DNA from: Bacteroidetes bacterium UBA4416
GTDB lineage: Bacteria > Bacteroidota > Bacteroidia > B-17B0 > Aurantibacillaceae
Reading direction: 5' to 3'
NCBI GenBank assembly: GCA_002390745.1
Contig: DGQK01000063.1
Coordinates: 228,562-288,599 of the forward strand
DNA length: 60,038 bases
The notes beneath the pieces were generated by a model. The model made no database searches, was not told the DNA's origin, and was given only the letters and a program-made list of their open reading frames with translations. A program made the position numbers and the translations under genes. Shown here one piece after another: positions 46,101 to 54,395 of this stretch. How positions within the stretch are numbered: position 1 is the first letter of the stretch; the number at the start of each line of letters is the position of its first letter.

Positions 46101-46493
46101 TACGCTGTGCAGGACTTCATGCCTGTTTGCCAGGTCGGCAAAGGCGTTTTCAAAAGCCCTGAGGGAAAAGGCTCCCCTGATCTCGTAGGCTACAGACATG
46201 TTGTAGGCCAGGCTGGCGTCCTCAAACTGGCTTAAAACCCACAGACGCCGTTGCCTTGAGGATGCAGGATAAGATCGTGCCGGCTGTGCCTTTGGGATAA
46301 ATGAGGGCGCCTGGTCTTTTACGGAAAGGTGTGCATGACTTTGCAGATAGGAAATGAGCAGTTCCTTGTTCTCCTTTATCTCCTGCAACAGGGCATCGTC
46401 GATCTTTCCCGTGCTGGTGAATAGCTTTAGCTTGCCATCTACCAGATCAAGCACAACATTGCTCTCGTTTATTTTTCTCAATAACCCGATCAT
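43104..46493 (-). CDS. NRPS single module: docking-C-A(Val)-PCP
   Basis: The protein has 1129 residues. Residues 1-55 look like a TubC-type N-terminal docking domain, with a VVLDLVDGKLKL core. The C domain at about 65-500 has the full HHIICDG motif. The A domain at about 515-1020 has YTSGSTGQPKG, YGPTENTT, YKSGDM and NGKID motifs. Its code reads D-A-F-W-L-G-G-T-F-K, one residue from the known valine code. The PCP near 1056 reads MGINSIKM, with the phosphopantetheine Ser kept but not the usual GG. An acidic tail of about 40 residues ends the protein and may dock to the PKS that follows. The module would add Val to the glyceryl-bearing chain and pass it to KS-AT-ACP. The TAA stop overlaps the next ATG by eight bases. 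Confidence 0.92.
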   Translation of the reverse strand: MIGLLRKINESNVVLDLVDGKLKLFTSTGKIDDALLQEIKENKELLISYLQSHAHLSVKDQAPSFIPKAQPARSYPASSRQRRLWVLSQFEDASLAYNMSVAYEIRGAFSLRAFENAFADLANRHEVLHSVFQENHEHVIEQRIAPVPDPGIAYHDLSSGSDEELQQHIRAEITKTFDVSEGPLYRLSLIRRSEEKHVLVLVIHHIICDGWSMEVLIRDLLSLYVSHHNGTASPLTPLRIQYKDYAVWEHEQMQRADFKSHEAYWLQQFSGELPVLSLKGDYPRPTVKSYHGGVVKLAVPAETVSRMRSFVRSEGGTLFMGLLAATNALFYRYTGQTDQVIGSPIAGRDHLDLEDQVGFYVNTLALRTRFKAGNSFRELFGIVKALTLGAYAHQMYPFDELVDKLELTKDISRSALFDVMLTLRSNNFSDTVAEKLPGDTEIVLSEGDKQSSKFDFTFEFTESGNDLQFNIEYNTDIYKPETVEKAGHHLIQLIEAALAEPDKQLYKLPYLTQEETAQLLDGFNDTRFPYPDTKTIAALFEEQAEQCPDKTALVFEEKEYTYASLNALANRFSRYLQQECGVQAHDLVGILLGRSDRLILSVLSILKSDAVYVPMDPHAPEARIAYMKQDGRMNLVIDEALISRFLQSPQHYSSENKGQLISSEAPAYVLYTSGSTGQPKGVVVSHKNVIRLVKADNYARLKGDEVILSTGAISFDATTFEYWGALLNGGTLVLCSQEQLLDPVLLAKEIDKRQVNTMWFTTGWLNQLVDTHLPVFAKLRLLLTGGDVLSPGHIQKLKQEYPALRVINGYGPTENTTFSACYCIEEVTPSIPIGRPVSNSSVYVFDDHMQVVPVGIIGELFLGGDGVAIGYLNSPEVTEEAFIANPYRAHERLYKSGDMGRWLPDGTIEFFGRKDGQVKIRGYRVELGEIKSTLEHIPGIKEALVLYAPVNGKDKQLIAYVVTGQELQASDIKACLGASLPSYMHPDSYIRLKEFPLTANGKIDYNSLPGPSGDSIPAGAEHMDPINKTEEEIQQIVATLLAKDKISVQDNFFDMGINSIKMIHLNKQLNQHFGRADQVVTLFRYPSIRRMAEYMTASVPADILDEEKIDDAMSIFQNTILDFNKLQNE
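46329..46493 (-). other. TubC-type N-terminal docking domain
   Basis: The first 55 residues form the short alpha-beta pattern of TubC docking domains: a starting helix, the strands VVLDLVDGKLKLF, then a helix with LLQEIKENKELLI. It should receive the C-terminal end of the 2634-residue NRPS that finishes with the FkbH-PCP pair. This helps to fix the subunit order. Confidence 0.75.
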
Positions 46494-49400
46494 AGTTCTA
46501 TTTCAATTAAGCCTTCCGTTGTCTTGTTTTCATTCGTGTATTGCTTCATAAAGTCCACCTGAACGGCCAGGTTTCCGAGTACCGAGTTCTTAAAAAATAA
46601 GTCGAGGCTTATAAAGGTGTTGAAGTGCCTGTTTATCCTCGACAGGATCTTAGTTGCCTTAATGCTGTCGCCACCCAAAAGGAAAAAATCATCCTGCCTG
46701 CCTATGGTTTCTTCATTTAAAAGCTCCTTCCACAAATTGCCGATGTATACTTCTGTATCGGTACTAAGGGCAGCATAAGGCATTTTGACCTGACTGACTT
46801 TGCTATTCCGTTTTGCAGCCTCGGCTGCCTGCCCGTGAATGTATTCCAGCGAGCCTTTGGCGGAAGCCATCTCTTTTAAAAATGTTTCGTAAATACGGGT
46901 ATTAACCTTTCGTTTGTCATCAGGGCTACCTGCTTGGGCCTGGTCCTGGGCTGTGTGAGCACCTTCGGCGCTCCATTCCATCGCCTCAGGATTGATGGCC
47001 TGCAGGGTTGAGCTGTTCAATAATTCCGATCCGTCGAGCGCTTTCACCTTCGCTACAAAATCTTCGGCAGGGCGGTTACGCGGGCTTTTTGTAAAGAGGA
47101 TCCTGACATGGGCGATAGATCGCGACTGTGCCTCTTCGCCCGCTTTTCTCAACATCTCATACTCTACTCCCCTGCCCATGGCCCTACAGCTAAGCAAGAG
47201 GCCTTCAATGACAAGTTCATCACCGATATTCATGAACAGAACTCCTACCAGCCCGTAATCGCCAAAACGGTCGGATACGTTTACCGTATAAATCTTATGG
47301 CCCGGGGCTTTGCTGTAATGAAGGATCTCGTCTGCGGAAAATACTTTTTTGTTGGTATTGAATTGATTGGTTCGCTGTGTAAGCTGGGCAACCCTTTCAA
47401 CGTTGTCCGGCGCCAGCTCGCGGATCTCTATGACAACTTTCAGCTGGTCCATAAATCTGGCATAGCTTGTTATGCCTTTTATTTCCCTGTTGCGCAGGGC
47501 ATTTTCCTTGTACATCTGTGTCCTTCCGGCATCTTCGCGTGTAGTATGCGTATTACCAAAGCACCAGAGCTGTGAGATGAACGCAGCATGTGCGGAAGGC
47601 TGCTCAGGGACTTCAAGTACCAGCACACCCGGGCAGTTTTCCCTTACTTCGGCGCATTCCACCTGGCTGTCATCAATAAACACAAAGCTGTCGACGGAGA
47701 GGTTCAGCTCTTCGGCGATCTCACGGATGTTTTCGGATTTCCTCTCCCAGTTTATTTTGTAGCTTACAAAGTCCTCGAGGGATAGCGGCATTTCTTTATT
47801 CTGAAAAAAGTCCACGACTTCCTGCTCGTTGTTTTTACTGCATATCGCTAAGAGAAGGCCTTTATTTTTCAGCTCTTTCAGTTGCTGCTGAAACAGCAGA
47901 TGTTCGTGTTTCAGCGTTACGCCGGCTTCACCATCTTCTCCCAATACGCCCGCCCACAAGGTATTATCGCAATCCACCACAATCACCTTAGGATTTATCT
48001 CCGAGCGGAATAAATAGTAGTGCTTCATCAGGTGAATACCGAGGCTTGTGTACATGAGGTCGGTATAGGGAATGCCGGACAGGTCGTCGGAAATCGCATC
48101 ATGGATCTCTGTAACAGCATATCTCGCATCCAGTTCTCCGGCCTCAAGTACGATTGTATTTTTCACTTTTTCCCGTACTTCGCGCTTAAACTCCGCACTC
48201 ACGTCAGCGATCAGCTCTTTCATTCCGTCGCCTTCCTTCCCGGAAATTTCAGGGCAAAGTACGATCAGGTTCCGGCCTGTACCAGCATGCATATTGTTGG
48301 TAAGCCCGGAAAGAAGAAAGTCCTTAAAGCCATGGATGCTCGCTTTTTTGTTTTCAAAATCCAGGTCCTTCGCCTGGTACCTGTAAGAATCCTGCCACCT
48401 GATCAATAAGGCATTAAACATGCCCTGCCCCGAATAAAAGCTGCTGTTCGGGTTCGTGATATTCTGAATGACCTGGTTATAGGCGGCAAACCGGATGTGC
48501 GGATGATCAGGAAGCATGACACCAAGGTATTTCAAGCTTGACTCCATGGGTTCAGCTACAAAGGTTGAATTCAGGTATACCACACCCCGCTTATAGATCC
48601 CAAGCCCGTCGCAAACTTCATCGGCTGTTTGATGCAGATTTTCAGACAGGGCTCCGGCAATGCGTTTCAGGTCATTCAGGATCGCGTTGATCCCTGTGGA
48701 AGTATAGAGATCGGTGTTATATTCCAGATCGAGCTTCAGCTCTTTACCGACTTCCCTGAAATAGAACGACAAATCGAATTTGCTGGTCACGATTTCTCCG
48801 CTGCCGTACTCGGAGATCATGAGGCCCTCGGGAGCGTCATCCGCAGACTCTGCCATGGAGGAGCCCGCATTTTGAAGCACAACCAGCACGTCATAAAGGG
48901 CATTTCTGCTTAAATCCCTTTTTAAATGCAGGGCTTTTACCAACTCATCGAAAGGGAATGACTGGTGGGCGTAAGCTTCCAACACGGTCTGCTTCACCTG
49001 ATCCAGCATGCTGCCTATCGTTATGCCTTTGCTGAATGCGGTTCTCAAGGCAAGGGTGTTTACATAAAACCCTACCTGGTTCTCCAATTCCTCCTGATCT
49101 CTTCCGGCTATCGGCGAGCCAACGATCAGATCCTCCTGGCCGGTGTATCTGTGCAGAATAATTTTCACAAGCCCTACCAGGCCGGCAAACAAGGTCATTT
49201 CCTTTGATTTGAAAAGCGCTTTGAGCGAGGCTGATTCCTGTTCGCCGAACCAGATCCCGGCTACAGCGCCGGCATACGTTTTTTCACACGGCCTGCTTTT
49301 TTCGGCCGGCATATCCAGTACCGGAATTTCCCCCGAAAACTTTTCAAGCCAATAATTCCGGTGCTCTTCATAGCTTTTGCTTCGCACTAGATCCAATTGC

Positions 49401-52400
49401 CAGGCGGTGTAATCCTTATACTGAATAGTTAAAGCAGGCAATTCGATATTCACGTTTCGTTTGAATGCATTATAGTACTGAAACAATTCCCGTTTCAATA
49501 TACCCATCGACCAGCCATCGCCCGCGATGTGATGGATCACATACAGCATCACGTATGTATGTTCCGCTATATGAAACACCGTAGCCCTGATCATCAGATC
49601 ATGTTGCAGGTCGAAGGTTTCTTCCAGGCTTAGCTGGATATGACGGTGCAGTTCCTCTGTACTGAGCTTACGGTAATCCATGGCCTTCAACTCAAATTCC
49701 GTTTCAGAAGAAGGTACAACCACCTGCTTTATTTCTCCCTCGCTATCGGAGCAGTACACCGTCCTGAGAATTTCATGGCGGTCTATCATTTTTTTAAACG
49801 CGCTTTCCAGTGCCCCATGATCCAGATCGCCCTCAATGACATAGATGCCGGGCATGTTGTAGGCCTGGTTGCCGCCTTTAAACTGGCTCAAAAGCCATAT
49901 CCGTTTTTGCGCGGAAGAGAGCTCATAGGAGCCGGCTGTGGCTACCGGAGAAATGGTCACTCCGATTTCCGGCGCAGGATAACCAAGCTTCAAGGCTATC
50001 TCTTTGGTCAGGGTACTCAACCTGTACATGCCTTTTTCCCGCCAGCGGTCAAGGGAATCCGTATCGATTTTCTGATGCTTTGTCAGAAATTTCACGTCAC
50101 CGATCATTTTTGATTCTTTATGAATCCCATCCACCATTTTCTCCTCCTTATTGCCGTAGACGTCTATCATTTTATCCTGGTAGGCAACTCCGATGCGATC
50201 ACAGAGCTGCCTGACCGTTGTTTCAGGTTCCTTCACCAGGGCTTCATAATTTACCTGAACGTACTGTTCCGGACTCAGGCTGTCTTTGAACCTAAGAATA
50301 TTATCGTGGCAATTGAGCCATTCCAGCTCACCGGTTTGCAGGGCATTGAACGGCGTGCTATACCTGTAAATCTGATCCATTTTGGCTTCTGCATAGGAAT
50401 GCAGGACCGACTGCGGATTACGGACCAGGTGAACGTAAACCGCCTCCGGGAACTGCCGTTGTATGGCCTGTAAAAAACTGAGCGAATATGCATAGGACGG
50501 TGTTTTATCTACGAGGATCCTGCCATGCAGCTTGCCCTGGATCCATTGGTAAACTTCATGCGTAGGCTGCCTGCCTGTTTCCATATCCGACACCATGCGC
50601 TTTGCTTCCTCTACCGCAATCCCTTCCAGCTCCATGATCGTTCTGGTGAGGCCCTCCTTCAAAAATTCAAATTTCCCCGACAACATCTGTTTCCTGTCGG
50701 CCATGGTTTCAAAGCCTGCAAGCTCCAGCTCCGGCGGAGAAAACAGCTGGTCGTTGCCGGCCAGGATAACCCTCAGCAAGGTAGAGCCTGACCTTGGAGG
50801 AGCGAGGATAAACACCGCTTTCCCTGATTTAGCCTCAGCGGGCGGCATGCTTATGGGGCGGATCGCTTTCCGGAACTCTTCTAATTCTGCCGGGCCGATT
50901 TCCCTGAAGCTGCTTAAGGCATTTTTGTCGTCGATGTAGCGGGCGAACAGCTCAGGTGTAGGGTATTCGAACAGGGTAGCGAGCTGAAAAATCTCATCAA
51001 ATACTTTTTGAAGCTTATTGATGATTTTGATCGCGATGATGCTATCGCCTCCGATCTCAAAAAGATTGTCCTTTATGCTTAAGGCATTTTCCGGGATGTT
51101 CAACACTTCGCACCAGGCCTTCACCACCTTCTCCTCGGTAACATTGTTAGCTGCCTGGTAAACGGTTTCCTTTTTCATCACTCCTTCCGAAGGATCCGGC
51201 AATGCGTTTTTGTCTATCTTCCCATTCACTGTCAACGGAAACTCGTCCAGGCTTATAAAGTAAGCCGGCACCATATAAGAAGGAAGGCTTTGCTTTAAAA
51301 ACTCTTTCAGCTCATCCGGCTGAACGGTTTCATTGCTGATAATATAGGCAACCAGCTGCTTATCGTCTTCGTTCAGGGCCCTTGCAATCACAATGGCCGA
51401 TTCTACAAACTCATGCTTCTGCAGGGTGTTTTCGATCTCGCCCAGTTCAATCCGGTAGCCTCTTATCTTCACCTGGTTATCAAGCCTTCCCAGGTATTCC
51501 ATTTCACCGTTCTCAAGAAGGATCACCTGATCGCCGGTCCTGTAAAGCCTTTCGCCTGTTTTAAAGGGATGCTCTATAAACCGTTCTTTGGTAAGCTTCT
51601 CCCGGTTCAGGTAGCCCCTGGCCACACCGGCACCGCCCACGAAAAGCTCTCCCGGAACTCCATATGGCACCAGCCTGTTGTTATGCATGACATAGCAGCT
51701 GAGCGTAGGGATAGGCACGCCGATGTTGCTTGTGCCTTTCCGGATCTCTGCATCCGTTATTTCCTTATAGGTAACATGCACGGTTGTTTCGGTAATACCA
51801 TACATATTGATCAGCTTCATGCCGGGGAAAGCGGCATGCCAACGCGCTAACACAGACGGCTTGAGCATTTCGCCGCCAAATATGATATACCTGAGCCGAA
51901 GATCGCGGATCCCGCTTTCCCAGACTTCATGCTGCAGGTTATTGAATGCGGTCGGTGTTTGATTTAAAACCGTTACCCCGTGATCCACCAGTAATTTCAG
52001 GTAGGCCTTCGGCTCCCGCGCGATGTGATCAGGCACAATGACCAGTTGCCCGCCGAACAATAAGGCGCCGAAAATCTCCCATACCGAAAAATCAAAGCAA
52101 TGCGAATGGAACATCGTCCACACGTCTTTATCATGGAAGCGGAACAGATCTTCTCCGTTCTTAAACAGGCGCACAACCTGATCGTGCTCTACCATTACTC
52201 CTTTTGGATAGCCTGTTGTTCCGGATGTATAAATAATATAGGCCAGGTCACCGGCTGCGACAGGCATATCCGGGTTCGTGCCTGCATACTCCTCCTGCTT
52301 ATCAAAAAAGGCCTTGTAATCAGCATCCCTTACCACGAGCTTAGGCTGACTATCTTTCACAATGTATTTAATCCGGTCTTCCGGATAGTTTTTATCTACA

Positions 52401-54394
52401 GGAATATAGCAGGCGCCACATTTCAGGATCCCTAAGAGCGCAACGATCATCCCGTTGCTTTTCTCAAGCATCAAGCCTACCTTATCTCCGGGGTTTACCT
52501 TGCAGGCGCTTTGCAGGTATCGCGCAAAGCGGTTGGCAAGCCTGTTAAGCTCCTCATAGGAAAGCGTTGCGCCTTCGTAAACAAGCGCCCGATGTTCCGG
52601 CGTTGATGCGACCTGTGCCTCAAACACTTTTACCAATGAACTTTCTTTCGGATAGGCCACATGTGTCCGGTCGAGGAGCGACATCAGCTGCTGCTGCTCG
52701 CCATCCGATAACACATCCACGTGAGCGATCGCCTGCCCGGCGTCTGCCGAAACCTGTTTCATCATCTGTACCAGATGCCCTGCAAAACGTTGCATGGCTG
52801 CTGCCTCGAAGAGGTCCGTATTGTATAAAAAGGTCAGGCTTAACGCTCCGTCTGTCTCAAACACTTTGCAGATGATGTCGAACTTACTGGTATGGTATCC
52901 GGCATCCGTGTAGTTGCTTACCAGAAGCTCCTGCTTGCTGTCGCCGCTCTTTGCTGCGGTTTTAGTGCTGGTAAACATCACCAGTACATCAAATAAGGGA
53001 CTCCGGCTCAGATCGCGCTTCAGTGCCAACTCTTCAACCAGGGAGTCAAAGGGATAGCTATCGTGCTTAAAGGCTTCAAGGGTTACCTGTTTAACGTGCT
53101 CAAACAGCTCTTTAAATGTGCTATCCTCATCAAAATCAAACTTCAGCGCAAGGGTATTGACATAAAAGCCAATCTGGTTTTCCAGCTCCGAATGATTTCT
53201 CCCGGAAACCGGACTTCCAAGCACCAGCCTGCTCTGGCCGGTGTAACGGTAAAGCATGGCTGTCATCAGGCTCAGCATCCCGATAAATAAGGTTCCCTTT
53301 TCTCTATGGACCAGCTGGTTGAATTCCTGCGCGGTGGCGCTGTCAACCGGAAGATGGATTTCCGCTCCCTTGTATGTTTTAAGCTTCGGCCGGGGCTTGC
53401 TGAAGGGAAGTTCGAGCGCCGGAATTCCTGCTTTAAAGCGGTTCAGCCAATATTCCCGGTGCCGGCCTGCCTTAGCTCCTGCGAGCAAAGCCTGCTGATA
53501 CACGGCATAGTCCTTATACTGGATCCGTAATCCGGGCAGTGTGGCGTCCGTATTGTAGAGCGTCAGCAATTCACTGATCATGATGTTAAGGGACCAGGCA
53601 TCGCAAATGATATGGTGGATGACAATCGTTAAGACGGAAGTTGTACCATCCAGTTTAAATAATACTGCACACATAAGCGGGCCTTCCTCAAAACGAAAGG
53701 TTCTGCCGGCAACTTCTTTTAAATGTTGCCTGAGACTTTCCTTTGGATCCGTTTCACCCGACAAATCAACCTGCTCTATTTTAAAGTTAAGGTCAGCAGC
53801 GAGCTTTATGTGCTGGTACACATTCCCATCTTCATGCTCTTTGAACACGGTCCGCAGGATCTCATGGCGCCCGATCAATTGTGTAAAGCTGTTTTCCAGC
53901 TTTCTGAAATCGAGGCTTCCCTTAAACTCATAGACCTCCGGAACGTTATAGGCAACCGCGCCCCCTTCAAACCTGCTCAATATCCACAGGCTTTTTTGCG
54001 CAGAAGACAAGGGATAATAATCCCGCGGAGCAGTCGGAGCCAACTCTGGTTCAGCCCCGTTCTTAGTTAGCGCAGGCTCTGAAAGGAAAGAGCCCCGGCG
54101 GCTTTTGGATGGAGCCGCGATGTTCAGCTTTTCGAGGTCAATCCCTCCATCGGCATTATAAGGGATCTGCTCTGTATAAATCAAACGGATCTGATCCTGG
54201 TAGTTCTCTGTAAGGCCGGCAAGGTAGGATGCAGCCTTGCCATGAATCTCTTTTTCATGTCCTTCTACAATCACATAAATCTGATTGTCGCGATCGCTCA
54301 CGATTTCAAAGCCTAACTGATGAGCGAGGAGTTTTCGTTTGGCAAGTGATAAACCTGAAATTTTCTCTAGTAAGTCCATAGTGTGATCATCCAT
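46490..54394 (-). CDS. NRPS with built-in sulfotransferase and FkbH domains: C-A(Thr)-PCP-ST-C-FkbH-PCP
   Basis: This 2634-residue protein starts with about 100 residues that include a worn A-domain tail. A C domain follows at about 125-560, with HHIICDA. The A domain at about 570-1080 has the hand-read code D-F-W-N-I-G-M-V-H-K, the classic threonine code. The PCP near 1114 carries GGDSIIA. A sulfotransferase fold spans about 1190-1465 with the PAPS P-loop PRSGST at 1200-1205. A second C domain at about 1480-1915 has HHIAGDG. An FkbH domain of the HAD phosphatase type spans about 1925-2470 with DCDNT at 2141-2145. The final PCP near 2575 carries GGDSIKA. The expected chemistry is threonine loading, sulfonation of its hydroxyl, then joining to a glyceryl unit taken from 1,3-bisphosphoglycerate. 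The TGA stop overlaps the next ATG in the four-base ATGA arrangement, which points to translational coupling. Confidence 0.9.
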   Translation of the reverse strand: MDDHTMDLLEKISGLSLAKRKLLAHQLGFEIVSDRDNQIYVIVEGHEKEIHGKAASYLAGLTENYQDQIRLIYTEQIPYNADGGIDLEKLNIAAPSKSRRGSFLSEPALTKNGAEPELAPTAPRDYYPLSSAQKSLWILSRFEGGAVAYNVPEVYEFKGSLDFRKLENSFTQLIGRHEILRTVFKEHEDGNVYQHIKLAADLNFKIEQVDLSGETDPKESLRQHLKEVAGRTFRFEEGPLMCAVLFKLDGTTSVLTIVIHHIICDAWSLNIMISELLTLYNTDATLPGLRIQYKDYAVYQQALLAGAKAGRHREYWLNRFKAGIPALELPFSKPRPKLKTYKGAEIHLPVDSATAQEFNQLVHREKGTLFIGMLSLMTAMLYRYTGQSRLVLGSPVSGRNHSELENQIGFYVNTLALKFDFDEDSTFKELFEHVKQVTLEAFKHDSYPFDSLVEELALKRDLSRSPLFDVLVMFTSTKTAAKSGDSKQELLVSNYTDAGYHTSKFDIICKVFETDGALSLTFLYNTDLFEAAAMQRFAGHLVQMMKQVSADAGQAIAHVDVLSDGEQQQLMSLLDRTHVAYPKESSLVKVFEAQVASTPEHRALVYEGATLSYEELNRLANRFARYLQSACKVNPGDKVGLMLEKSNGMIVALLGILKCGACYIPVDKNYPEDRIKYIVKDSQPKLVVRDADYKAFFDKQEEYAGTNPDMPVAAGDLAYIIYTSGTTGYPKGVMVEHDQVVRLFKNGEDLFRFHDKDVWTMFHSHCFDFSVWEIFGALLFGGQLVIVPDHIAREPKAYLKLLVDHGVTVLNQTPTAFNNLQHEVWESGIRDLRLRYIIFGGEMLKPSVLARWHAAFPGMKLINMYGITETTVHVTYKEITDAEIRKGTSNIGVPIPTLSCYVMHNNRLVPYGVPGELFVGGAGVARGYLNREKLTKERFIEHPFKTGERLYRTGDQVILLENGEMEYLGRLDNQVKIRGYRIELGEIENTLQKHEFVESAIVIARALNEDDKQLVAYIISNETVQPDELKEFLKQSLPSYMVPAYFISLDEFPLTVNGKIDKNALPDPSEGVMKKETVYQAANNVTEEKVVKAWCEVLNIPENALSIKDNLFEIGGDSIIAIKIINKLQKVFDEIFQLATLFEYPTPELFARYIDDKNALSSFREIGPAELEEFRKAIRPISMPPAEAKSGKAVFILAPPRSGSTLLRVILAGNDQLFSPPELELAGFETMADRKQMLSGKFEFLKEGLTRTIMELEGIAVEEAKRMVSDMETGRQPTHEVYQWIQGKLHGRILVDKTPSYAYSLSFLQAIQRQFPEAVYVHLVRNPQSVLHSYAEAKMDQIYRYSTPFNALQTGELEWLNCHDNILRFKDSLSPEQYVQVNYEALVKEPETTVRQLCDRIGVAYQDKMIDVYGNKEEKMVDGIHKESKMIGDVKFLTKHQKIDTDSLDRWREKGMYRLSTLTKEIALKLGYPAPEIGVTISPVATAGSYELSSAQKRIWLLSQFKGGNQAYNMPGIYVIEGDLDHGALESAFKKMIDRHEILRTVYCSDSEGEIKQVVVPSSETEFELKAMDYRKLSTEELHRHIQLSLEETFDLQHDLMIRATVFHIAEHTYVMLYVIHHIAGDGWSMGILKRELFQYYNAFKRNVNIELPALTIQYKDYTAWQLDLVRSKSYEEHRNYWLEKFSGEIPVLDMPAEKSRPCEKTYAGAVAGIWFGEQESASLKALFKSKEMTLFAGLVGLVKIILHRYTGQEDLIVGSPIAGRDQEELENQVGFYVNTLALRTAFSKGITIGSMLDQVKQTVLEAYAHQSFPFDELVKALHLKRDLSRNALYDVLVVLQNAGSSMAESADDAPEGLMISEYGSGEIVTSKFDLSFYFREVGKELKLDLEYNTDLYTSTGINAILNDLKRIAGALSENLHQTADEVCDGLGIYKRGVVYLNSTFVAEPMESSLKYLGVMLPDHPHIRFAAYNQVIQNITNPNSSFYSGQGMFNALLIRWQDSYRYQAKDLDFENKKASIHGFKDFLLSGLTNNMHAGTGRNLIVLCPEISGKEGDGMKELIADVSAEFKREVREKVKNTIVLEAGELDARYAVTEIHDAISDDLSGIPYTDLMYTSLGIHLMKHYYLFRSEINPKVIVVDCDNTLWAGVLGEDGEAGVTLKHEHLLFQQQLKELKNKGLLLAICSKNNEQEVVDFFQNKEMPLSLEDFVSYKINWERKSENIREIAEELNLSVDSFVFIDDSQVECAEVRENCPGVLVLEVPEQPSAHAAFISQLWCFGNTHTTREDAGRTQMYKENALRNREIKGITSYARFMDQLKVVIEIRELAPDNVERVAQLTQRTNQFNTNKKVFSADEILHYSKAPGHKIYTVNVSDRFGDYGLVGVLFMNIGDELVIEGLLLSCRAMGRGVEYEMLRKAGEEAQSRSIAHVRILFTKSPRNRPAEDFVAKVKALDGSELLNSSTLQAINPEAMEWSAEGAHTAQDQAQAGSPDDKRKVNTRIYETFLKEMASAKGSLEYIHGQAAEAAKRNSKVSQVKMPYAALSTDTEVYIGNLWKELLNEETIGRQDDFFLLGGDSIKATKILSRINRHFNTFISLDLFFKNSVLGNLAVQVDFMKQYTNENKTTEGLIEIEL
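46985..48610 (-). other. FkbH-like glyceryl-loading domain in an elongation module
   Basis: Residues about 1925-2470 of the NRPS carry the FkbH N-terminal region, including IRFAAYNQV, and the HAD nucleophile motif VVDCDNTLW at 2139-2147. Later HAD motifs are present as ICSKNNE and FIDDSQVE. The C-terminal part has the region RTNQFN and GDYGLVG typical of the family. FkbH proteins take D-1,3-bisphosphoglycerate, remove phosphate and load glycerate as a thioester on a carrier. The domain replaces an A domain between a C domain and a PCP. None of the FkbG, FkbI, FkbJ or FkbK partners for methoxymalonyl-ACP is in the window, so glycerate itself, or something derived from it, is the likelier unit. 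Confidence 0.88.
49980..50850 (-). other. Sulfotransferase domain inside the NRPS, after the Thr carrier
   Basis: The domain begins with AVFILAPPRSGSTLLR, a PAPS 5'-phosphosulfate-binding loop at residues about 1191-1206. A 3'-phosphate-binding segment, HLVRNPQSVLHSY, follows about 125 residues later. This is the standard sulfotransferase pair of motifs at the usual spacing. It lies between the PCP of the threonine module and the next C domain, so a carrier-bound Thr hydroxyl is the obvious acceptor. In known polyketide lines (curacin CurM), a built-in sulfotransferase activates a hydroxyl for elimination. Here the result could be O-sulfo-Thr or, after beta-elimination, dehydrobutyrine. Neither outcome is shown by sequence alone. 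Confidence 0.85.
54100..54310 (-). other. Remnant of an A-domain C-terminal subdomain
   Basis: Residues about 30-98 of the 2634-residue NRPS end in IPYNADGGIDLEKL. This resembles the A10 motif IPxxxNGKIDxxxL at the end of A domains, but the catalytic lysine is replaced by Gly. The segment before it (IYVIVEG...) resembles the small C-terminal A subdomain. No A core and no PCP accompany it. It may be left over from a deleted module, or it may now serve as a subunit contact. Confidence 0.5.
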
Positions 54395-54395
54395 T

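Noticed and set aside
40112..46493. Tetramic acid formation from Val plus malonate
   Set aside because: The unit is in the middle of the line and is passed on to an NRPS module; no Dieckmann-type release domain is present there.
46985..48610. FkbH domain as supplier of methoxymalonyl-ACP
   Set aside because: No FkbG, FkbI, FkbJ or FkbK-like genes are in the window, and the domain sits in cis between C and PCP of an NRPS module.
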